From Crossaster papposus (lineage: Eukaryota > Echinodermata > Asteroidea > Velatida > Solasteridae), in contig JBAIAA010000321.1 of NCBI GenBank assembly GCA_037893245.1, positions 930,001-994,000 on the forward strand: a stretch of DNA of 64,000 bases, in the 5' to 3' direction. A program made the translations under genes and the position numbers. Shown here one piece after another: positions 45,538 through 57,646 of the stretch; positions within the stretch are counted from its first letter, which is position 1; every line of letters begins with the position of its first letter. Below the pieces are notes generated by a model that was given only the letters and a program-made list of their open reading frames with translations, did not search any database and was not told where the DNA came from.

Positions 45538-45760
45538 CTCTGTTTACATCTGTATTCAAATGTGCCCGTCAATATGCGCACGAATCATGTTTTACATAAA
45601 TTTGGTTAAGAGATGACATCAGAGGTCACATAATTCAAAGGCGATCTGACCTGCGACGTCAGTCTTTAAGCAAATTTTATGTAAAACACGATGGGTGCGC
45701 ATCACTGCCGGGCACATTTGAATACAGATGTAAACACGTGACGTCAGAGGGCACATCGTC
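45538..45760. mobile_element. 223-bp palindromic MITE
   Basis: The left GATGATGTGCCTCTGTTTAC and right GAGGGCACATCGTC are inverted, flanked by TATA on each side. Long matching arms include CATCTGTATTCAAATGTGCC. Confidence 0.85.
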
Positions 45761-45862
45761 TATAGCAAACTTTAATAACATACACATCAATATTCATTCT
45801 AAATATCAACAGTATAACGATAAGGGCAGGTGACACCACATGATACTATTGTAACTACACTG

Positions 45863-47275
45863 ATTGTGTTTATTGGGAAGTAGCGTTATGATACATGTTT
45901 TTTAATTATTAGAACGATTCTCGGTCACATGGGAAGGACATTAAAGTGAAGGACGTGTAATACTGGGTTATGTGGAATTTTCTTTCTTTTTCTGTGAGAC
46001 TATTAGGTTTTTTAATTCAAATGGAGTGCTTTTGCAAGAAGGTAGCACAGAGAAACCGGTTTATGCAGGCATACTTCAAGGAATGATCAGTTTATTTGTT
46101 GTTGTTTGTTTGATCAATCCTAGAGTTAGCTGCCTTGAATCAGAACTCATTCTATATGGGAAGGGGAGGGTGTTTATGGGAGCTGTCACGAGTCAAAACT
46201 TTTTCTCATCGTTTTCGTTATTTTTTTGGGAGATGCTGAAGCAGTTCTGCTGCGTGAAGTATCATTGGATTTTAGGTGTGTGGCTGGTCTGCAGAGATAA
46301 ATCTGTATAATTATGATTATGCCAGCAGTGTGGTTGCGTAACTATACTGCCCAATGCGTAATTCTTAATTTAAGTTTGTTTTCCTTAGTCATATACGCTT
46401 CATGGGAGGTCAGTTCAGGCCACATTTTTTCTGCGAGATTGCAGTCTGTAGGAATGGGGGGGGGGGGGGGGGGTGTTTCGTGTACAAGTTTCATCAGTCA
46501 CCATTCTTGTAGTTCACTTTCCTTTCCTTGTTTTTATTTGTGTATCGGTTTATATGACAAGTGGCAAGGACAAATACCGGCTTTTTGGGGGGTGGGGGGG
46601 GGGGGGGGGGGGTGTCTTGACTTATTTATTTTGTTTTAGTCTTGAGATCCATTTCTTTGATCATTGTTTTGTTCTTCCAATAGTTCCAATATGATTTGCA
46701 GATTCTCCTCATCAAGATTTTGTTCCTCTTGGTTGGATTGTGGAGATGCTTTAGTCCTAGATCGAACAAGTTCATCTTGTGCCGTTTGTATGCCAGGATG
46801 GGTTGGGTATCAAATAGCCTATTTAGGTATTCGTTTTAATTAATCAAGGGCCAGTGTTTGAGGATAGCCCGTTTGAGGGCTGGGTGCGCAACATGTGGGT
46901 AGTATGGTAGGACGAACACCAGTGGGATATTGTTTTTGTTTTTTTCACGCTTAGGGTCCGCGGGAGTCTTGCCCCTTTGAGAAAGGAGGGCTAGGTCTTC
47001 GTTTGTGTATCCGCGCTTTTGAAGTTTGTCTTTGAAGAATTCAACCCTCTCCTCAAAGTCTTTTAAATGGGTACATATACGTTTGTATCTGGTCACTTCG
47101 CTCTTGATTAATCCGCCAAATACCGACTTGGGGTGTGCTGAATCTCCAGCTAGGTACTGAAATGTATCAGGTTTTTTTGGTAGCTACTCGAGTATCCAAT
47201 ATCCCTTCATGTATGAATCGTTCGCCTTTGTAGACAATAAGGTCGAGAAAAGTGATCGGTGAAGATTCACGTGCA
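45863..47275 (-). pseudogene. Penelope-like element, 5' truncated, copy related to 58206-61360
   Basis: The minus strand matches the 3' half of the element at 58-61 kb. The coding end is at 47240-46836 (RYKRICTHLKDFEERVEFF, then NIPLVFVLPYYPHVAHPALK). The long 3' non-coding part has G-runs (46456-46474 and 46590-46612) and ends at the same point (CCCAATAAACACAAT). A deletion removes about 500 bp relative to the other copy, at position 60203-60715 of that copy. Confidence 0.85.
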
Positions 47276-47834
47276 AATGTATAATAAAATTTGGATTTGT
47301 GGCGGCCATATTGGATTTTATCCATGACCATTACCTCCAATCAAGTCGTAACCTATTCCAAATGATTTATTTTGCCTAGAAAAACACATAATAGAATTTC
47401 AAATAATTCAAATATCTCTTCTGACAGCGAATATATGATACATTACATATTTATGGCGGCCATCTTGGATTTTTTGCACATTTAACACATTTCCGCAACA
47501 GTAATTTCTTAGGACTTTTTATATGTTATTCAGGACACCTTATAGATGACCTCTGTGCCCAAATAAATTCTGTTGCATTTTTTTCCATTTCAAAAGTTAG
47601 TTTGCCTGGACTATTAGAGCATTTTCAGCTCGCCAAAGATTAGAAGCCTCTCCCCCGACTCCGACATTTTCTTGCCTCGCCAAAAAGGCCGCGCCCACGT
47701 TCACGTACGTGCAGTGCGTATTTGTTGTTGCATACATGTTTAAAACTGATGAGGGTACTAAAATCCATCGGCCAAGGGTACGACGCGTAGTGTCGGCGCG
47801 GACATCCCAGCCCTTAAGCTGGTAAATTTTTACA

Positions 47835-48185
47835 ATTTGTAATAGAGATATCTCTATTTGTAATAGAGATATCCCTATTTGTAATAGATATATCTCTATT
47901 TGTAATAGAGATATCTCTACTAGGAATAGAGACATCTCTATTTGTAATAGAGATATCTATTATAATAAAGATATCTCTATTTGTAATAGAGATTCTCTAT
48001 TACAAATAGAGATATCTCTATTCCTAGTAATAGGGATATCTCTATATAAATAGAGATATCTCTATTGCATGCAAATAGAGATATCTCTATTTCGAGTCTA
48101 ATATAGATATATTTCTCTACTTTTAAAAGAGATATCTCTATTATTAAAAGAGATATCTCTATTAGAAATATAGATATCTCTATTT
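47835..48185. repeat. Palindromic AGAGATATCTCT satellite
   Basis: About 350 bp consists of 18-23-bp units centred on the palindrome GAGATATCTC, joined by TATTTGTAAT or its inverse. Orientation of the linker flips near 47990-48010, so the block is itself a large near-palindrome. The leucine/isoleucine-rich frame across it is an artefact. Confidence 0.9.
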
Positions 48186-48251
48186 TGGATTAAATGTCAA
48201 CTATGCATGCCATACATAGAGCTATTGTCAATGTGGTACGTGTGTACTTAC

Positions 48252-48352
48252 GAATGCATATTGAGCCCGACTGTGCGTAGCCATTGCAGCATTCTCTTAT
48301 GTCGCGATACTGCGTCTGAAGTCTCTGAACATATGCGACGCGATACCTTAGC
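48252..48352 (-). CDS. Gene 2 exon: EMI domain, C-terminal part
   Basis: On the minus strand, acceptor TTTGTCTGCAG opens the exon in phase 2 and it ends before GTAAGT in phase 1. It encodes LRYRVAYVQRLQTQYRDIR then ECCNGYAQSGSIC. The repeated Y-R/V-x-Y pattern followed by C-C-x-G-Y-x-x-x-G-x-x-C is the closing half of an EMI domain, a Cys-rich module near the N terminus of EMILIN and MEGF-type secreted or surface proteins. Confidence 0.85.
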
Positions 48353-48619
48353 CTGCAGACAAATGTGATGCGATCAAACAAAATTAGTCGGAAGTAGAGA
48401 AGGCCAGAATATGTGCCTGGGTGCAATTTTCAATACTTTTTTTCCTGGTTTTATTTGTCTTCTTCTTAAAAAAATAACAGGAACACTGTCCCAATTTGTT
48501 TTCTTCAAAACTCAAAGGTGGCGTGATTTCAAAGAATGCTTGAGACCGTTATTCACTTATTATAATTGAGTAGTTATGTTTTTTATATTTGCAAATATAT
48601 AATACAAATTAAACCATTA

Positions 48620-48865
<246 letters not shown>

Positions 48866-48885
48866 TTATACTAATATACTCCCTA

Positions 48886-49990
48886 AAGGCCCAGTCACAC
48901 CGGATTGGTGCGATTTGGCAGAGATACGACCAATCGCCAATGTTTGCGACGATCTTCGCATAGCGGTCGTATGCTGTGATTGCTCTTAGGAGTGGTACGT
49001 ACGATTGGTGGCACGCTTGGTCGTGCGATCATAAGCAATTAAAGAGAATTGATCGCAAAATCAGTCGTAGGTAATTGTGCGACTAGTCCCAGGTACCCAC
49101 GATTGATCGTACGAGCAATCGTGTATACCTGCGACCACTCGCACGATCAGTCGTGTATACCTACAACCAGTTGCACGACTAATCGTGCGACTGTGGGACC
49201 CGCGATCATCCATGACTGGTGGTGCGAGCATGCACGACTGGTGGTATGACCATGTAAGACCTGTCTGCAACCTCTTAAGGCCCAGTCACACCGGGCTTGC
49301 GACCAGGTTACGACCTAGCTGCGACCGAAACATGTTGCAATCCTGGGCAAATCGTACAAAGAGCGTGCGACTGGTCGCAGAGGTCGTGGGTCATCGCCAC
49401 AGCAAAATCAGTCGCAGCAAGGTCGATGGTCATGTTCAAAACTTCTGACCTGCGATTCCAAATCGTAAGAGGTTGCAGACAGGTCTTACATGGTCGTACC
49501 ACCAATCGTGCATGCTCGCACCACCAGTCGTGGATGATCGCGGGTCCCACAGTCGCACGATTAGTCGTGCAACTGGTTGTATAGGTATACCTACGACTGA
49601 TTTTGCGATCAATCTTCTCCAATCGCTTGTGATCGCACGACCAAGCGTGCCACCAATTGTACGTACCAGTCTTAAGAGCAATCACAGCATACGACCGCTA
49701 TGAAAATCGTCGCAAAACATTGGCGATTGGTCGTACCTCTGCTAAATCGCACCAATCGCACGATCCAGAAATCGTACGATCCGGTGTGACTGGGCCTTTA
49801 CGATTTGGAATTGCGGGTCTGGAGTTTTGAACATGACCATCGATCTTGCTGCGACTGATTTTGCTGTGGCGATTACTCACGACCTCTGCGACCAGTCGCA
49901 CGCTCTTTGTACGATTTGCCCAGGATTGCAATTTTTTTCGGTCGCAGCTAGGTCGTAACCTGGTCGCAAGCCCGGTGTGACTGGGTCTTA
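48886..49990. mobile_element. Two interleaved CGATCG-rich MITEs (A-B-A'-B')
   Basis: 48886-49275 (A) and 49471-49800 (A') are inverted copies. 49276-49470 (B) and 49801-49990 (B') are also inverted copies. A, B, A' and B' all carry the terminal motif GGCCCAGTCACACCGG or its inverse at their outer end. The interior is dominated by CGATCG, GTCGCA and GACTGGTCG words. Frames on both strands are by-products. Confidence 0.8.
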
Positions 49991-50703
49991 AAGTAAGACG
50001 GCGTTTATTTCTAACCTGCGTCGGGCAGTTGTTCTAGTTGTTTTGGGTTTGTTTTGGCCAGTTTGTACTCAAGGCAAAAACGAATGTGAATTTGTGACAT
50101 CAATACACATTTTCGTGCTGCAATTTCGCAAAAGTTGAACACATTTCGACTCCCAGCAAACTTTCCCAGCGAATGTTTTGTGACGTCAAATTCGCTTCGC
50201 TTTCGTATTCGCGTGAAGTATGAACTGGCCTTTAAAATGTTCAACCTTTTTACAATCCTGCAATCAGCCAGAGATTGCTCAAAACAATTCAAAACTGGTT
50301 CCACAGTTTAGCAATTCCATTTTTTTTTCATTTCTAAAACATTGTCTAAAAGTACCTGACGTACACCTTGCCAGTTGAACAATGAAAGCAAAAATACAAT
50401 GGTCTCTAGAACAACTCGGCCTCTAAAACAATTATATCTTATCTTACAAGAGACCTGACATGTGGTGAAGTTTTACAAACACTTGAAGATAAAACTGTTT
50501 CGTGTGGAATCAAACTTATCAAAACTTACTGGCATTACTTTTCTAAGAGATGTATCCTAAATCTTACAACAGTACAGTGAAATTGAAAGTTAACACTGCA
50601 AATTGGAAATTTTGTGAAACGAATTACATTTCCCATTCACATCCCCTTTTCCCATTTGCACATAATGTTTCCACCTATGTGAAAAGGTGTACATGTACAT
50701 GTA
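49991..50703. other. Unclassified intron sequence of gene 2
   Basis: 50080-50225 contains ATTCGC and TGTGACGTC words, like a decayed MITE half. A CATGTACATGTACA run lies just before the mariner-like element. No exon was found. Confidence 0.35.
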
Positions 50704-52410
50704 CAGGGTGTATCAAAAAAAAGGAAACCCAACCTAAAAGAGTCACTGTGGCAAAACTATACATTTTACAGGAGAAACCATGGTATCATCTAAAAGTAGA
50801 CGACAAATGCTTTCCGACGATACTTCATTCATAAATTTTCGGTTACGCATCGCTGCGCAGCAGTGTGTTGGAATTTGGGTCAATTTTTGGACGTGGCTCA
50901 CTCTGATATGCAACCAAATTAACACTGACTCGTGTTTTTTTCTTGAAATTTTATTCAAGAAATTTCCAAACACATTTCACTTTTTTCACTGTCCAATGCC
51001 CTCCACATGCCCCCCTCCGCTCTCAAGACATAGTTGGCATCGACGTCTCATGTCGTTCACGGCTCGTCGGATGGTACCTGGGTTCTGTCGCAAAACTTCA
51101 ACCTCGTGGTCAATTCTCTGTTGCAAGTCCTGCAGGAGTTACAAACACTTTATCCTTCAAATACCCCACAGAAAAAAGTCACAAGGCGTCAGGTCGGGAG
51201 ACCTGGGGGGCGTTCCACCGGGTGATAGAGTGCAATAACGCGCTCATTGAAAAGCTCTCTGAGGCGTTCGCGAACTGCAATGAGGCGATGAGCTGCGGCA
51301 CCATCTTGAGCCCACCACACGTAACGGAACATTCCATTTTCATTTTATCTGTCAAAGTGGAGTTCCATCTGGGGTACAACCTCTTCGTCAATCATTCGGA
51401 GGTAGGCCTGGCCATTGACGTTCCGCTGAAAGAAAAATGGACCAATGATCCTGCCATTTCCACACATTCCGAGCCATACCGTCAGTTTCTTTCTGCTCAT
51501 CCTTGTTTCAAAGTTGAAAGCAGGTGGCTGTCTTGCAGGGGCATATCGGACGGTGTTGTGGGCATTCACCTCACCATTCATCGCAAAGCCTGCTTCATCT
51601 CCTATCACGAAGTAGCGAAGAAATCTGGGGTTCCTGGCACACCGTTCAAGAAACCAAAAGCTCGTCTTCGCTCAAGGTCCGCTGGCAGCAGCTCATGACG
51701 GATGTGGATGTGGTAGGGATGATGATAAAGGTCGAGGCGGGTAATTCGATTAAATGTCGCAGGGGCCAGTCCAACTCCATTCCGTCTGGCACTTGTTTGC
51801 TCGGGATGTTCTGCCAATTGCTGTCGTACGGCTGCAATGTTTTCTTCAGTTCTTGCGGTCCTCCGCCTCCATGAGTGCTCCCTGTTACGGTTAAGGCTCG
51901 TTCCGTGGTCTTGATACTTTTTTACGTTTGACCAGATGGTTTTCTTTGTGGGTGGTTCTCGATCAGGGAAAGATTTTTTGCGAACGCATTCTTAGTGGCC
52001 TGAAAACTTCTGGTTTCGTGGTAAGTCTTCACCACAAAGATTATCTGTTCTGGTGTAAGCTGAACCATTGTGATCTCAGGTACACACACTGTCTGAAGGC
52101 CTGTCAGAGCTCTTAGGCTTATCCACAAGTGGTTGCATAATCAACAAAGACATTTCCAGTTACACCCAAATCAATTATGAAAGGAGTCACGTTGATTTCA
52201 TTGACTTGGAAAGTGAGCCACGTCGAATAATTGACCTAAATTTCAAAACGCTGGTGCTCAGTGATGCGTAATCGTAAATTCATGTGTGAGGTATCACCGG
52301 AAAGCATTTGTTGTCTACTTTTAGATGGTAACATGGTTATAGCTAGAAAATGTATATCTTTGCCACAGTAGCTAGTTAAAGTTGGGTTTCCTTTTTTTTG
52401 ATACACCCTG
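50704..52410 (-). mobile_element. Mariner-like element, 1707 bp, with ~150-bp TIRs and TA duplication
   Basis: The ends CAGGGTGTATCAAAAAAAAG and CTTTTTTTTGATACACCCTG are inverted and flanked by TA (50702-50703 and 52411-52412). Similarity extends about 150 bp inward (for example ACCATCTAAAAGTAGAC variants). The transposase is on the minus strand. Confidence 0.92.
51140..52068 (-). pseudogene. Mariner-like transposase, frameshifted
   Basis: It starts MVQLTPEQIIFVVKTYHETR at ATG 52068, a helix-turn-helix region of the DUF4817 type found in many animal mariner-like transposases. The catalytic blocks follow in different frames: VIGDEAGFAMNGEVNAHN (first Asp), VWWAQDGAAAHR (second Asp) and SPDLTPCDFFLWG (third Asp, as in mariner DDD enzymes). 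Frameshifts lie near 51960, 51350 and 51200, and a stop interrupts the last block. The enzyme is inactive. It sits in intron 1 of gene 2. Confidence 0.85.
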
Positions 52411-53392
52411 TATATGTACCAACCTTACAAACACTGTGTGGACTTGCAAACAAAAGATGTCCACACAACACACAAACTGAAAACCTTGTGTGGACTTATC
52501 CACGTCTACACAAGGTTTCTCCCTTTTTGAAAAAGAGCTCAAGAGTAAAATGGGTTAGGGTTATAAATAGGGAAAAGTGAAGAGGAACATTTGTATAACA
52601 GTCACAAATTTAGTATTTTGGTGAAATTTGGTGCAGGATTCCTAACTACACAAATTCAAAGGAATGTCCACACAAGGTATAGTCAGGGGTGTTAGGGATA
52701 TTTTGGTTCAGATTCTTCCAAAAGCACCAAATTTGGCCCAGATGCTGCCCATACCATACCTTTCCGATTTTTGCCGGCCGCCAAGATGGGCGCCCTCTGG
52801 GGCGGCCATATTGGACAAATCCAATATGGCCGACATCTGGGTCAGAGGTCAATCGCAGTGAAGAAATTAAAAGAGCCAGAATCATATATGATACATTTTT
52901 TTAGGGGTTTTAGGGGTTGGGGAATCTGATTCTGACGTTATTTCAATGATTTGAGGGCACGTTGACCCCTCAAAATTACCAAAAATTATATTTTGGGGTC
53001 AAATCCAGTGTTTTAGGTGCGCGATCCCAAATCCCACCTACAAAATTTATAAACTGTATTGTATCTTATCATTTTGATATTGAAACATACCCTCGATGTC
53101 AATAAACAAATCAGTGAAGATTATATTCAAAAACAACTTTCATTGATATTTAAAAAATATTTTCCCCGTTCTCCTGCACACCTCACTGAACAAAAACCTG
53201 ACCGAAAGAAAACATTGAGTGTGCTTGAGAATGGCGAGGAGAATCAACAAAAGCCAAAAAAATCACAAAACTAAAAAAGCAAGAGAAAGATCGTTCGAGT
53301 CTCGCAAAATAAGTAAAAAGCAAAACAAACAGACGAGAACGATCACTCTCGAAATGAGGGCCAAGAAAAGTATGCCTTATGTGAAAAATCTA

Positions 53393-53952
53393 TGTAGCCA
53401 AATAAGGAGAAATCCACTGGGGGCGATTCCATGAATGTGGTCGAGGCTACTCAAATAGTAAATGAAGATGTGGAACGGGAAGTTGTATTTACAGTTATTT
53501 TATTACAACAACTTAAATTTCCAAAAGAACTAAAAGGCGCCGAAAGAACGGGCAGGCGCCGAAAGAACGACAGCCAATTGGATGTCTGTAATCAAGTCGC
53601 CTTGGACGACCAAGCTCGTGCCACACAACCCGTGTACGAATATATCAGTATTAAGGTGTGGCTATAACAAAAGTCAAAGGACCAATGCCTCAAACACTGC
53701 CTTGCGCCAACAAGAAAACTAAGCAAGCAATTAACAAAGCAAAATAATGTAAAGTATGCAACAATGGGCCTATTGTTTAATGCAGCACGCGAGGGCGCAA
53801 TTACAAACAAAGTTGTTTAAGTTGTAGAGGGCAGTATTTCCTAAATTATAGAGGGAGCTATAATTATAGCTATGTCTATTGGAAACTCTCTCTATATATA
53901 TATATATATGGGAAAATAGTCTGGGGCCTGTCGAGGAAGGCGACTGGTCACA
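53393..53952 (+). repeat. 560-bp direct repeat, upstream copy (pseudo-LTR candidate)
   Basis: Matches 57647-58206 from TGTAGCCAAATAAGGAG to CGACTGGTCACA with about five differences. It contains a frame starting MNVVEATQIVNEDVEREVVF, interrupted here by TAA after VWL. Penelope-like elements often carry such direct repeats (pseudo-LTRs), so this may be the left one. Confidence 0.8.
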
Positions 53953-54728
53953 CTCACCCCCTAATTAAAAGAGAAAAAAAATCAACACGACTATAATAAT
54001 TGTTTTCTTTCTATACGACTATGGAGATATGAACAACAAACAAACAAACTACACGACCATGTAGAAAATAGTGTTTGAATGATATATATACCGAGTTTCT
54101 ATTATCTGCATCTAACCTACATGCACATTTTAACATAATGTCTGGAGAATAATGAATGGTATGAACCTATATATCAATATAAAGTCATTTGAATTATCTC
54201 GCGGTCCATACTTAGTATATAACTAAGAACGAGTTGACCTCATATGGACAAGTAAAGACTTTCTAAATGTACCATCAACAATTATTTAATATACAATTAG
54301 GATACTACCGGTATTTATCCAAAAGTCTTCCGACCTAATAGAATTATTTAGAAGGGTGTTATACAAAACAGTCCAATCTAGGATGTCCCTAGAAACGAGT
54401 TTACCTCACTAAACTGATGAGACCTTCTATTTCATTCTAAGAATAAAGACATGTACATGAGTAGGGCCGATATAAAGTAAACTCTGCAATATTTAACATT
54501 TGTTTCAACCTAACTTAGATTGCAGCTAATCACAAAGTATCAATATTTCTATATTTATTTTGTACACAGATGATCAACCTTCGATCCACTTCAAAAAAAT
54601 CCCAATGTCAACAACTCTCATCCTGTGTCGCCAGCACCACTGAAAGCATGGCTGGATCAATATGACAAGTACGCATAATGGAAATAGCCAGATTAAATTA
54701 ATATATCCGACTGTCTGTCCAATATTTC

Positions 54729-55417
54729 GAATAGACCTTATGGTTGTCGTTTTGGGTGGTGGTTGTCGTTTTGGATAGTAGTTGTCGTTTTTGATAATTA
54801 ACAGTCATCGTTTTAAATAGCGGTTGTTGTGTTAAAATCGATTGTCATATTTGTATAGTTGTCATACCAAATTTGGTGGAAATATTGTAAATTGAATTGT
54901 CTATGCAATATCCAGTTTGCATATCAAATGTGTGCAACTGTTTGCAACTGTGCCAACTGTTGCCAAATTATATAAAAATCAATAAAATTGTAGATATATA
55001 TTTTCTTCAAGAAAACAAGTTTGCTTTCCTGTCCTAAATTTGTGCAGTAGCCCTTCCGTTTCGGTTACGCCATTTTTGTAACCGAAACGGAAGGGCTACT
55101 GCACAAATTTAGGACAGGAAAGCAAACTTGTTTTCTTGAAGAAAATATATATCTACAATTTTATTGATTTTTATATAATTTGGCAACAGTTGGCACAGTT
55201 GCAAACAGTTGCACACATTTGATATGCAAACTGGATATTGCATAGACAATTCAATTTACAATATTTCCACCAAATTTGGTATGACAACTATACAAATATG
55301 ACAATCGATTTTAACACAACAACCGCTATTTAAAACGATGACTGTTAATTATCAAAAACGACAACTACTATCCAAAACGACAACCACCACCCAAAACGAC
55401 AACCATAAGGTCTATTC
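54729..55417. repeat. Perfect-looking 689-bp palindrome
   Basis: Arms 54729-55068 and 55078-55417 (340 bp each) read as exact inverse copies, with a 9-base loop GCCATTTTT. The outer end is GAATAGACC. Subterminal zones repeat GTTGTCGTTTTGG words. No target duplication is visible. It has no coding capacity. Confidence 0.92.
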
Positions 55418-57267
55418 AAGGTTTATTAAACAACCCTGAAGACGCAACACTAAATGCCTCAACTCCAGAATCCAGTACCCGATCAAAGCGGCCCCACACC
55501 TCACATGCCTCCAAGAAGACGTGAAACTTGTCCTAAGACATAATATTTTTAATACCAACGTTCGCAAAGTGTGTGCAAATGCATGTGCATGTGCTGCGTT
55601 GCTGGCTCAGCTATAGAGTGACTCTCTGTAAGACCACGCGTCCAACAAGAAAACTAAGTGGAATGCAAGGAATTTATCAAAATAAAGCCCGAGCATTGTC
55701 ATTCTAAAATCAGCCGACTATATACTACTACTAGCGCACAGCATGCCATATGTAAATCGATGACTATAGGGCGCCGCCAGGCGACTCAGTTATACAATAA
55801 TAATTTCAATTGGTGGCGCTATTTACAGTACAAACAAAATAATCTACAAGTACCAGGCAGCGTAACAGTCTGGCTGGTTACAATCATCCAAAGATTAATT
55901 TTGACAAATAAATTTCTTCTGTTAGGATTATCACAATAATTACAATATACAAGCATTGGGAATATCTCAAGAAGTAAACTGATATAGTGCCCATTCCTAC
56001 CAAAAGGAAATGAGATAACCTCAAATGAGCTATCAGTATATTATAAATTCGAGAGAATTCACAAAACTCTACATGAAACTATCAATCAAAATGCAACATG
56101 CAGATCACCGCAATAGTCAACAAAGTTGAGAATATCGAAGTAAGGGTGGATTACCCATAACTTGCACAACGCAAGCAACGAGATAACCTCTATATGGTCC
56201 ACCACAATAAATAACTTCAAAATAAGAAGAAAACTTCTATAATCCAGACTCAACTTGCCTCCAAAGAGACTTCTGCAACACTAAATAAACGTCAATATAT
56301 ACCGTGTCAATCTCATCCAGGACAATATTCCTTCAGATGTTGTACAGCAGATTTGGTAAACATTTGTAATCAAATAATTGAAAGATTACACTAAGGCCGT
56401 ACCGACCTGCAATAAAGTGTTAATTAAAAACTGCAGGACAGCTAAAAGGAATTAACTATTTAAAAGGAATGATTGCCTTGAGTTTTAAAAGACAATGCAT
56501 ATTTAAAAGGGACTGCTCATTTGAAAATTACTTCATCAGATTCTCAGAATAAAACTGGACCATCAATAGTATGTACATTATGGTCGAGAGTGCGATAAAA
56601 GATTGTCCATCACTAGTATTTGACTAGTAAATAGAGATAACCTCAAATGGACCTTAAATCTAAAAACTCCCAATTTGGCCATTATCAGACATACGAAAAA
56701 TCCTAATAAAATGAAGATCTGATTAATTGTCTCCAAACAAACCATTCCCTAAAACCATCTATAATATCAGTATTAAGAAAACAAATCCAAGTATCTGGCT
56801 ACACATAATGCATTTAAAATCAAATCTTCATATATTTACAGGGCCATTTTGAACCCTAACCTAAACATGTCTACCTATCCACGTTGGGTGTGCTAATTCC
56901 CAATAAAAGGTGGTTTTAGACGAAATTAGGATAAAAAGAAAATTCAGTTTACCAAGTACTGGTTATGCTATTAACACGGATAAAAATAGAATGCAAGCAT
57001 TAAAACGATCTGAACAGGTTTAGATCTATCCCGGATTCAGATGAACAAGGGTCATTCCTCCTAAAGGACTTGATCGGTCTAAGGAGAAATTCATCATTTC
57101 ATGCGGCTATGACTAAACACACAAATACACCAATGTACAATCACAATTTAAAGTTACTAAACAAAAATAGACTCTCTAAGCTTGGAAACACAACTATCCC
57201 AGTCAATTGATTTTGCTCACGCAAAAGATACTGGCTTCTCTGCAAAACAGTCCAGTTCTAGACTAAG

Positions 57268-57446
57268 CTGGCCCCCAGGCAAAGACGAAGCTGGCCCCCA
57301 GGCAAAAGACGAAGCTGGCCCCCAGGCAAAAGACGAAGCTGGCCCCCAGGCAAAAGACGAAGCTGGCCCCCAGGCAAAAGACGAAGCTGGCCCCCAGGCA
57401 AAAGACGAAGCTGGCCCCCAGGCAAAAGACGAAGCTGGCCCCGGCC
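57268..57446 (+). repeat. 24-bp minisatellite, about seven units, open frame
   Basis: Units AAGACGAAGCTGGCCCCCAG plus GCAA repeat almost perfectly. On the plus strand they encode repeats of AKDEAGPQ, from a possible ATG at 57182. Whether it is translated is unknown; low-complexity chance is more likely. Confidence 0.85.
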
Positions 57447-57646
57447 AGATGTAGAATGGCTAGAGCTCAGCAAGGTCCAACAGTAGATCACCACTGGAGT
57501 AGTCTCGCCACCTGTAAAACCCTTTTGGCTGTCGTTTTATTATGATTTTATTTTAAATATTTGTATATGATTAGTTCAATCTTCGGACAGAAATCACAGA
57601 TTGTAGAAAAGAATGCTTAAAATCCTATCCTGCCGACTACGCCATT

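Larger units (their letters stand above)
45104..47613. mobile_element. 2.5-kb element with ~330-bp TIRs, hosting a Penelope fragment
   Basis: The ends TAGTCCAGGCAA and TTGCCTGGACTA are inverted and flanked by TTA on both sides. The arms (45104-45450 and 47285-47613) share phrases such as CTAAGAAATTACTGTTGCGG and CCAAGATGGCC. The interior holds a small palindromic MITE and the 3' half of a Penelope-like element. It has no transposase of its own. Confidence 0.8.
53953..57646. other. Non-coding interior between the direct repeats
   Basis: AT-rich, with no long frame. A phrase close to GAGATAACCTCAAATGGACC recurs at 54233, 56011, 56182 and 56634 with variation. It also holds the palindrome (54729-55417) and the 24-bp minisatellite (57268-57446). 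Confidence 0.5.

Noticed and set aside
46475..46500. Second hammerhead-like CTGATGA...GAAA on the minus strand
   Set aside because: Comparison with 60188-60730 shows it is made by a deletion joining two unrelated sites; stem II does not pair.
46836..47096. Independent small gene on the minus strand
   Set aside because: It is the C-terminal part of the second Penelope-like copy.
49049..49931. Overlapping long frames in the CGATCG-rich region
   Set aside because: Mirror-image products of inverted repeats with periodic words; no domain.
52553..52570. Telomere-like GGGTTAGGG next to the 9.2-kb element
   Set aside because: A single occurrence, not a repeat, and it lies outside the element.
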